The translations under genes and the position numbers were made by a program. Below are positions 22,381-28,345 of a DNA stretch of 28,345 nucleotides, piece after piece (within the stretch, counting starts at the first letter, position 1; every line of letters begins with the position of its first letter). Under the pieces are notes generated by a model, which saw only the letters and a list, made by a program, of their open reading frames with translations, did no database searches and was not told the origin of the DNA. The DNA comes from Geobacter sp. (GTDB lineage Bacteria > Desulfobacterota > Desulfuromonadia > Geobacterales > Geobacteraceae): contig DNJC01000100.1 in the NCBI GenBank assembly GCA_003490025.1, positions 1 through 28,345 of the forward strand, read 5' to 3'.

Positions 22381-24462
22381 CTAGACCGCCACGCCGACCG
22401 GGAGCGTATCCTCGGGCGTCTCCGGCGCCTCGGCAAGCGGGGCACGCAGCGGCACGCTCACCACGAACTCGGTTCCCTTCCCCGGCACGCTCCGGACCGT
22501 GATCTCCCCCCCATGTTTCTTCACGATGTCGTAGCTGATGGAGAGCCCGAGGCCGGTACCCTTCCCTGCCGGCTTGGTGGTGAAGAACGGCTCGAAGATC
22601 CGGTCGCAGATCTCGGGGGGAATGCCGCTCCCGGTATCGGCGACCGAAACGTGGACCTGCGTCGCATCTGCCCAGGTCGTCACCGTTATGGTCCCCGCCG
22701 TCTCTATGGCGTGCGCCGCGTTCACCAGCAGGTTCATGAAAACCTGGTTCATCTGCTGCGCGAAGCAGGTGACCTGCGGCAGCTCCCCGTACTGCTTGAC
22801 CAGTTCCGCCTTGTACTTGATCTCGTTCCAGATGATGGAGATGGTGGTGTCGAGGCAGGCATTGAGGTCGGCCTCCGCCATCTGGCTGCTGTCCAGCCTG
22901 GAGAAGGACTTCAGGTTCCTCACGATGCCCTCTATCCTCTCGATCCCCCCGAGGCTCTCGGTGATGATCTCCGGGATGTCGTTCAACACGTAGTCGATCT
23001 TCAGCTCCCGCCGGCGCCTCGCCACCTCCTCCCTCAACTGGTGCGACTCTTCCAGCATGCCGATGTACCCCACCAGCTTGGAGAGGTAGCGGTCGATGGC
23101 GGAGATGTTGCTCTTCACGAAGCCGACCGGGTTGTTGATCTCGTGGGCCACCCCCGCGGCGATCTGTCCTATGCTGGCGAGCTTCTCCGTCTGGATCACG
23201 CAGCTCTGCATGGAGGCGAGGCTTTCCAGCGCCTGGGCCAGCTCCCTGTTCTTTTCCGCCAACGCGGTCTCGATCTCCTTCCGGGCCGTGATGTCCTGCG
23301 AGACGTGCACCACCTGGGTCACCACCCCATGGCAGCTCTGTACCGGCGCGACCACCGCCTGGAAGAAGCGCTCCTTGCCGTCGCTCCCGATGCGCCCCAC
23401 CTCCTCGATCACCGTTTTCCCGGTGAGCAGGCAGTGGTCGACGGGGCAGTCCTGGCACACCTCCTCGCACCCCCAGTAGTAGTGATGGCACTTGCCGCCG
23501 ACGATCCGCTCCTTGGGCTCTCCCCAATCCCTCACCAACCACTCGTTCACGTCCACTATGGTCTTGTCCGCCGCGTTGAAGATCAGGATCCCCATCGGGA
23601 TGGCGTCCAGTATGGTGCGGGTGAAGCTGAAGGCGGCGTCGAGGCGGTCCCTGGAGACCAGCGTGGTCGAGAGTCTCTCGATGGTCCCGTTGAGGGCGGT
23701 GGCGAGTTCCCTGGTCTCCCTGCTCCCCTCGACCGGGGCGGCGCAGGTGAGGTCCTCCCCGATCCCGCCGGCGAACTGGGCCAGGTGGCGCAGGGGTAGC
23801 GTTATGTGATGGGCTATCCAGAAGCTCGCCACGGCGAGGAGCAGGATGATGGCGGCGGTGCCGATGACGAGGCGGAGGTGGAGGTGGTCGATGGCCCTCC
23901 TGACCTCGGTGTCGTACACCCCCGTCCCGATCACCCACCCCCACGGCTGGAAGGACTTCACGAACGAGAGTTTCTTCACCGACAGAGGGGAGCCCGGTTC
24001 CGGCCACCGGTACGGCACGAACCCCTCTCCCTCGTTCCGGCAGATGGCGGCGAACTGGTCGAAGATCAGATCCCCCGCCGCATCGCGGTAATCCTTGAGC
24101 GGCTTGCCGTTCAGCCCTTGCTCGATGGGGTGCATCAGCATGACGGGGGTCAGGTCGTTGACCCAGAAATACCCGCTCTTCGCGTAGCGCATGGAGCCGA
24201 CCCGCTCCAGAGCCAGTTCCTTCGCCCGCTTCTCGCTCAGTTCTCCGCTTACGCTCCGTTGGTAGTAGACGTTGACGATGGAGTGCGCCGTCTGGACCAG
24301 GGTCCGGATCTCCTCCTTCTTGCTGGCGTACAGTTCCTGCTCGAAAAGAGGGAGCAGGTAGAAAGGTATCCCGATGGAGACGATGCATACGGCTGCGAAG
24401 CAGATGCAGAGCATCTGAGCCAGGATCGGGACCCCGTTTTTACCTTTCATCCGCGTCATCAT
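22381..24462 (-). CDS. Cache-HAMP-PAS sensor histidine kinase with PAS cysteine cluster
   Basis: 693 aa. A transmembrane helix (about 12-38), a single periplasmic Cache domain (about 45-190, with KSGYFWVND and the WGWVIGTGVYDTEV ending), a second helix (197-217) and HAMP (218-270) lead to a PAS domain (280-395), the phosphoacceptor H440 in AAGVAHEINNP, and an ATPase domain (NLLVNAAHAIE, ADTGSGIP, GKGTGLGLSIS). The PAS domain contains C325, C332, C336, C339 and C344, with C-Q-D-C-P at its core, a pattern I associate with PAS domains of Geobacter-type kinases and which could bind metal or sense redox state. The ATG at 24460-24462 has GAGGA close upstream. It is an orphan: no response regulator is in the same unit. 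It converges on the ATPase gene with a 15-nt gap. Confidence 0.9.
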   Translation of the reverse strand: MMTRMKGKNGVPILAQMLCICFAAVCIVSIGIPFYLLPLFEQELYASKKEEIRTLVQTAHSIVNVYYQRSVSGELSEKRAKELALERVGSMRYAKSGYFWVNDLTPVMLMHPIEQGLNGKPLKDYRDAAGDLIFDQFAAICRNEGEGFVPYRWPEPGSPLSVKKLSFVKSFQPWGWVIGTGVYDTEVRRAIDHLHLRLVIGTAAIILLLAVASFWIAHHITLPLRHLAQFAGGIGEDLTCAAPVEGSRETRELATALNGTIERLSTTLVSRDRLDAAFSFTRTILDAIPMGILIFNAADKTIVDVNEWLVRDWGEPKERIVGGKCHHYYWGCEEVCQDCPVDHCLLTGKTVIEEVGRIGSDGKERFFQAVVAPVQSCHGVVTQVVHVSQDITARKEIETALAEKNRELAQALESLASMQSCVIQTEKLASIGQIAAGVAHEINNPVGFVKSNISAIDRYLSKLVGYIGMLEESHQLREEVARRRRELKIDYVLNDIPEIITESLGGIERIEGIVRNLKSFSRLDSSQMAEADLNACLDTTISIIWNEIKYKAELVKQYGELPQVTCFAQQMNQVFMNLLVNAAHAIETAGTITVTTWADATQVHVSVADTGSGIPPEICDRIFEPFFTTKPAGKGTGLGLSISYDIVKKHGGEITVRSVPGKGTEFVVSVPLRAPLAEAPETPEDTLPVGVAV

Positions 24463-24514
24463 TTAATCCTCACAGGTTGCTTCTTAATCATTCGCAGCCG
24501 CTCTCAAAGCTCTT

Positions 24515-24537
24515 CCCCCTCCCGTCAAGGGAGGGGG
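24515..24537. repeat. C/G palindrome, intergenic repeat family copy 2
   Basis: CCCCCTCCC (24515-24523) and GGGAGGGGG (24529-24537) flank GTCAA. It lies between the orphan kinase and the response regulator and could act as a transcript-end or processing hairpin. Confidence 0.6.
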
Positions 24538-24642
24538 GGAGCCACTTGCGTGAAACCGGACGATGCTTACCTATAATGAGAACAACTGTAGGGTTTTTAT
24601 CGGTAGTTATCGGCGCCGCTGCAGGGGAGAAATGCGACCGGG

Positions 24643-24669
24643 GGTGCCGAATACTCCCGTACCGGCACC
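24643..24669 (-). terminator. Hairpin after the response regulator gene
   Basis: On the minus strand GGTGCCG and CGGCACC form a perfect 7-bp stem with a 13-nt loop, starting 11 nt after the regulator's stop codon. Only a weak T-containing tail follows, so it is a possible rather than a standard terminator. Confidence 0.4.
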
Positions 24670-24680
24670 TTCCCCGGCGA

Positions 24681-25334
24681 TCAGCGCGAGAGGGAGGAGA
24701 GCCCCTCGCGGACCGCGTACTTGGTGAGCTGCGCGATGCTGTAGAGATCGAGTTTCTTCATGAGCATCTGTCGCTGGTTCTCCACGGTCTTCACGCTGAC
24801 CTCCATGTGGAAGGCGACCTCCTTGGTGCTGTTGCCGTCCGCTATCAGCTGCAGCATCTCCCTTTCGCGCGTGGTGAGCCTGACGTAGGTTGATTCGTCG
24901 TCCTGCGGGATGCGCCGGAGGTAATCCTTGACGATCAGTTCGATGATGCGCGGCGGCAGGTAGGTCTCGTTCTCTGCCACGGCCCTGATCGCCTTGACCA
25001 GCTCGGCAAAGGCGCAATCCTTGAGCAGGTAACCGAGGGCGCCCGCCTTGAGCGACTCGACTACGAAACGCCGGTCCGTTTCCATCGACAGGGCCAGGAT
25101 CCGGCTGCCGGGAATCTCGGAGACGATCTGCCGGGTCGCGTCGATGCCGTTCATGTCCGGCATGGTGAGGTCCATGACGATGACGTCCGGGTGCTTCTCG
25201 TGCGCCTGGGCCACGGCCTCCGTCCCGGTCCCTACCTGCGAGACGACTTCCAGGTCCGGCTCCCGTTGCACGAGGGAGCAGAGCCCCTCGCGGAAGATGA
25301 CGTGGTCGTCAGCAAACATAATTTTCAAGGCCAT
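24681..25334 (-). CDS. NarL/LuxR-family response regulator
   Basis: 217 aa. An N-terminal receiver domain has the acidic pair D9-D10, phospho-aspartate D55 (VIVMDLTMPD) and K105 (GYLLKD). A LuxR-type helix-turn-helix at about 150-215 (LTTREREMLQLIADG, then STKEVAFHMEVSVKTVENQ) binds DNA. The ATG at 25332-25334 lies inside the end of the upstream kinase gene, a 26-nt overlap, with AAGGAGG at 25341-25347. The pair is therefore a two-component system with coupled translation. The HisKA_3 type of the kinase is the usual partner for this regulator class. Target genes are not evident in the window. Confidence 0.95.
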   Translation of the reverse strand: MALKIMFADDHVIFREGLCSLVQREPDLEVVSQVGTGTEAVAQAHEKHPDVIVMDLTMPDMNGIDATRQIVSEIPGSRILALSMETDRRFVVESLKAGALGYLLKDCAFAELVKAIRAVAENETYLPPRIIELIVKDYLRRIPQDDESTYVRLTTREREMLQLIADGNSTKEVAFHMEVSVKTVENQRQMLMKKLDLYSIAQLTKYAVREGLSSLSR

Positions 25335-28155
25335 CCGTTTCCTCCTTCCAGTTGCTGCTGTGATCCAGGGGGACTGCGAAGGTGACCCGTGTCCCCTCGC
25401 CGGGGAGCGAATCGAGTGTCAGCCGTCCCCCCAGGTAGGCAATCCTCTGCTGCAGGTTGAAGAGGCCGAACCCCCCTTCCTTTTTCTGAGGGAAACCGCT
25501 CCCTGTCTGGCTCATGCCGACGCCGTCGTCGGCAACGGTGACCATGACGACCTCTCCCTCCCGCCTGAGCGAGACGGTCGCCTTCCTGGTCCCGGCGTGC
25601 TTCACCACGTTGAGCAAAAGCTCGCGCACGGCCTGGAATACGACGGAGCGGATCTCGTAGGCGAGGGGCTTGGGGGAACCGTCGTCCAGGCACTCGACCT
25701 GCAGCTGGTAATCCTCCTCTAGTTCCTCCGCAAGCCACTGCACCGCCGACTCCAGCCCCGCGGTCGCCAGAATGGGGGGGCGCATCTGGAAGGTGAGCGA
25801 CCTGATGTCGTGGAGCGTCTGCTCCAGCAGGCATCGGATCTCCACCGCATCCTTTTCCCGCTCCCGGTCCTCGAGCTGGTGCGCCAGAAGCTCCAGCTTC
25901 ATCTTCCCCAGCAGCAGCCGTTGCCCCACCTGGTCGTGCAGTTCGCCGGCTATGCGGTTTCTCTCCCGCTCCTCCGCCATGGTCAGCTCCATGGCCAGGT
26001 CCGAGAGCTTCCGCTGGTGTGCGCGGAGTTGCCGCTCGCTCCGTTTGCGCTCCTCGATCTCACTTTCGAGCTGCCGGTTGCTGAGGGAGAGGGAGGCGGT
26101 GCGGGCCTGAACCTGCTGTTCCAGGCTCTCCCTGTAATCCGCCAGCGCCTTTTCCGCCATCCTCTGCTGCGTCACGTCGAGGACGATGGAGAAGATCAGC
26201 TTTTCCCGCCCCACGTCCACCGCGGTCGGATACACCTCGACGGTCCGCGTCTCGCCGCCGGCCAGGCGGTGCGTGGCCGTAAAGGGGATCTCGTTCCCCG
26301 CCGCGATCCTGTCGATGGCGACTTTGAGTTCTTCCGGGGGGAGACAGTTGATCTCGGACAGGCTCATGCCGCGCAGACCGCCGGGGTAGCCGTAGAATCT
26401 CGTGGCGGTGCGGTTGGCGGCGACGATATTGCGCGACTGCGGGTCGATGAGAAGCATCACGGCGGCATGGTTCTCGAACATCATCTTGAACCTGGTTTCG
26501 GACTCCTCTACCCGCCTCTCCAGCCCGCTGTTCAGGCTGTCCAGCGACTGGTATTGCTGCGCCAGCGCGGCGCAGGTCTCGCGGAAGTTGTCTATCACCC
26601 CGGCCACCTCGCGGACGTTGCTGCTCGGGAGGGTCACCTCTTTCCCCTCGCGCACCAAAAGCGGCAGCCTCTGGGTCTCCTCGCGCAGGGTCTCCAGGTC
26701 CGCGGTAAGCCTCCTGCAGATCACCTGCGACAGGGGGACCACGATGACTATCAGCAGGGCCAGCATCCCCAGCGAGAAGGTCGCATCCGATTGCAGGGCG
26801 CGCAGCACCGGTTCATACGGGGATTCCACCACGACCTTCCACGGGATATCGGGACTGACGGGCCCCTGTTTGATATAGAGCGACCTCTTCTGGCGCTCCA
26901 GTAGGGTCGCTCCCGCAGCCGGCGGGGTCCAGTGCGTCACCCCGCTGCCGACCTCGACGGCCGACCCTTTCGGGTTCCTCCTGAAGGGGGTCATGATGGG
27001 TAGGTCGTCCCGGGTGCTGGCGACCACCTGGTCGAGCCGGTCCAGTATGGTTATGGAAACCCGGCCGGCTCCCACGATCCCGCGCAGGTATTTCCTGATT
27101 TCCTCGATCCTCACCACCTCGATCGCGACCCCCTTGCGCACCCCCTGCACCGTCAAAGGGGCTATCAGGACCACGACGGGGGAAGGTTTCCCGATACGGC
27201 TCATGACGACGTCTCCCACCTGCGTCCCGCCATCGTCCCGCATCGTCTTCAGGTAGGTACGATCCGAATAGTCGCGGCCGATGGTGGAACGCCCGAGTTC
27301 GTCACGGAGCGGGAAATAGGCGGTGGTGACCAGCTTCCGGTTCAGGATCCCCATCCGCTTCACGCCGGGGCTCGTGGCAAGGACGTTCTCCACCAGCCGC
27401 TGCATCTCCGCCGCGGGTACCCGGTCCGGGTCCCCCACCTGCTTCGCCAGTGTCTGGACGACCTGGTTTTGGTCGTTAAGCCACAGGGAGACAACCTCTT
27501 TCGAGATCACGAAGGCGTGGTCCGTTTCCTGAGACAGAGCTTCGGATTCCTCGTGCAACGATTTCCTGATGTCCGTCAGTATCAGGATGAGGGCGGGAGC
27601 GAGAACCATCGAGACCATGATGGTGAAAACGATCTGGTTCAGTGTGGGGAGTTGCGACGTTTCGTGCCGGCGGACCTTGTGCGGAATCAGGTTGAAGATG
27701 GAAGCCAAGAGGGCGTTGCAGGTGTTGTTGACCAGTTGCTTGGCGCAGATGAGCAGCGTGAACTGGAAGCTCACGCCGGGGACGACGTACGGCAGGACCA
27801 TGGTAAGCGGGATGCCGCAGCAGCACCAGAAGACGATGTCGTGAACCAGGAGGGAGGAGCGGCCGCGCCTCGCGATGCGCCACCCCACGAAGGCGGCCTC
27901 CGCCGTCAGGATCAGCATGCCCCACGGGTGCTTCCAGATGAGCAGCGTGCACGAACTCGCGATCAGGCTGGCGAGGACTCCCGTCCCGATGCCATGGCGC
28001 ATGACGGCGATCATGACGAAGAACGAGCCGAAAGCGAAGTCCAGGCTGGAAAAAAGGGGGAGCTTGAACCAGTTCCCCGCGAACCCGAGCACTCCGAACA
28101 GCAGGCCTGCCGCAAGCGACGGCCCTTGACTCAACCCCCTGCGATGCTCTGACAA
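25309..28155 (-). CDS. Large membrane sensor kinase of the NarX/HisKA_3 class
   Basis: About 948 aa from the chosen start. The N-terminus has several hydrophobic helices between residues 15 and 155, a MASE-like membrane sensor region that includes FWCCCGIPL, then another helix at about 175-195. A double Cache-type periplasmic domain (about 200-450), a helix at 461-481, HAMP, and a PAS domain (about 555-665) lead to the HisKA_3 phosphoacceptor H740 in RIAGELHDQVGQ and an ATPase domain with RELLLNVVKHA and DDGVGM. I chose TTG at 28153-28155 because GGAGG lies 8 nt upstream (28164-28168). A GTG at 28194 extends the frame by 13 codons but has its AAGGG only 1 nt away. The response regulator overlaps the 3' end. 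Both a membrane and a periplasmic sensor module suggest two inputs. Confidence 0.88.
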   Translation of the reverse strand: MSEHRRGLSQGPSLAAGLLFGVLGFAGNWFKLPLFSSLDFAFGSFFVMIAVMRHGIGTGVLASLIASSCTLLIWKHPWGMLILTAEAAFVGWRIARRGRSSLLVHDIVFWCCCGIPLTMVLPYVVPGVSFQFTLLICAKQLVNNTCNALLASIFNLIPHKVRRHETSQLPTLNQIVFTIMVSMVLAPALILILTDIRKSLHEESEALSQETDHAFVISKEVVSLWLNDQNQVVQTLAKQVGDPDRVPAAEMQRLVENVLATSPGVKRMGILNRKLVTTAYFPLRDELGRSTIGRDYSDRTYLKTMRDDGGTQVGDVVMSRIGKPSPVVVLIAPLTVQGVRKGVAIEVVRIEEIRKYLRGIVGAGRVSITILDRLDQVVASTRDDLPIMTPFRRNPKGSAVEVGSGVTHWTPPAAGATLLERQKRSLYIKQGPVSPDIPWKVVVESPYEPVLRALQSDATFSLGMLALLIVIVVPLSQVICRRLTADLETLREETQRLPLLVREGKEVTLPSSNVREVAGVIDNFRETCAALAQQYQSLDSLNSGLERRVEESETRFKMMFENHAAVMLLIDPQSRNIVAANRTATRFYGYPGGLRGMSLSEINCLPPEELKVAIDRIAAGNEIPFTATHRLAGGETRTVEVYPTAVDVGREKLIFSIVLDVTQQRMAEKALADYRESLEQQVQARTASLSLSNRQLESEIEERKRSERQLRAHQRKLSDLAMELTMAEERERNRIAGELHDQVGQRLLLGKMKLELLAHQLEDREREKDAVEIRCLLEQTLHDIRSLTFQMRPPILATAGLESAVQWLAEELEEDYQLQVECLDDGSPKPLAYEIRSVVFQAVRELLLNVVKHAGTRKATVSLRREGEVVMVTVADDGVGMSQTGSGFPQKKEGGFGLFNLQQRIAYLGGRLTLDSLPGEGTRVTFAVPLDHSSNWKEETDGLENYVC

Positions 28156-28285
28156 TGCTGCTACCTCCGGCTGGTGACCTCCCTTGAATGACACCCTTCT
28201 AAAGAAATATCGGCCTTAGGCATATGAATATTTAACTTTTTAAGGGGGTGGGTGAGAAAAAACCTGAAGCGCTATCACAATCTCC

Positions 28286-28306
28286 CCCTCCCCTTCAAGG
28301 GGAGGG
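28286..28306. repeat. C/G palindrome, intergenic repeat family copy 3
   Basis: CCCTCCCCTT and AAGGGGAGGG flank a central C, a perfect 21-nt dyad with the same design as 9237-9257. It abuts the 30-nt repeat at 28300-28329. Confidence 0.6.
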
Positions 28307-28329
28307 TCGGGGTCACTGCCGTTAAGTTA
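28300..28329 (-). repeat. 30-nt dispersed repeat, copy B
   Basis: Read on the minus strand it matches 9289-9318 at 27 of 30 positions. Here the element runs directly into the C/G palindrome, while copy A continues into unrelated sequence, so copy B may be the more complete version. Confidence 0.6.
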
Positions 28330-28345
28330 AGGATTGTCGTTAGCT

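Noticed and set aside
24572..24577. Perfect TATAAT on the plus strand
   Set aside because: No -35 at proper spacing (the nearest TTGCGT is 20 nt away), and it would transcribe antisense to the response regulator.

Overview
The window looks like chromosomal DNA from a Geobacter/Geomonas-type member of the Desulfuromonadales. The evidence is high GC, a secreted tetraheme c-type cytochrome, many large membrane sensor kinases, and a GspE/PilB-like ATPase with c-di-GMP-binding repeats. The assignment rests on gene style, since no database could be searched.

Layout. (1) At the left edge is a frameshifted remnant of a YoeB-type toxin gene, followed by a strong terminator. (2) At 426-5853 is a complete plus-strand histidine utilisation operon, hutI-hutG-hutU-hutH, which degrades histidine through urocanate, imidazolone propionate and formiminoglutamate to glutamate and formamide. 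Two of its junctions are 8-nt start/stop overlaps. (3) Convergent to it is a PLP-dependent Cys/Met-metabolism enzyme whose leader contains a second Shine-Dalgarno placed before an ATG-TAG start-stop pair. (4) A long intergenic region with an orphan terminator precedes a four-heme cytochrome gene. (5) A repeat-rich spacer leads to three secreted proteins of unknown role (9347-12655); the second resembles the N-terminal domain of the flagellar protein FlgT.

(6) At 13150-22365 is the most interesting block, a tightly packed operon of five genes. It encodes a TonB-dependent outer membrane receptor, a YfiR-family periplasmic protein, a YfiN-like membrane GGDEF-EAL protein, a hybrid histidine kinase, and a GspE/PilB-type ATPase with a textbook 24-5-24 MshEN c-di-GMP-binding module plus a third, isolated copy of the motif. 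Read together, it looks like an outer-membrane-to-cytoplasm c-di-GMP pathway whose likely effector, a secretion or pilus motor, is encoded in the same transcript. No other secretion or pilus genes are present.

(7) On the minus strand follow a Cache-HAMP-PAS histidine kinase with a cysteine cluster in its PAS domain, and a NarX/NarL-style pair: a large multi-domain kinase and a LuxR-type response regulator overlapping it by 26 nt. C-rich/G-rich 21-23 nt palindromes recur in three intergenic spaces, and a 30-nt element is shared between the spacer near 9.3 kb and the right edge.
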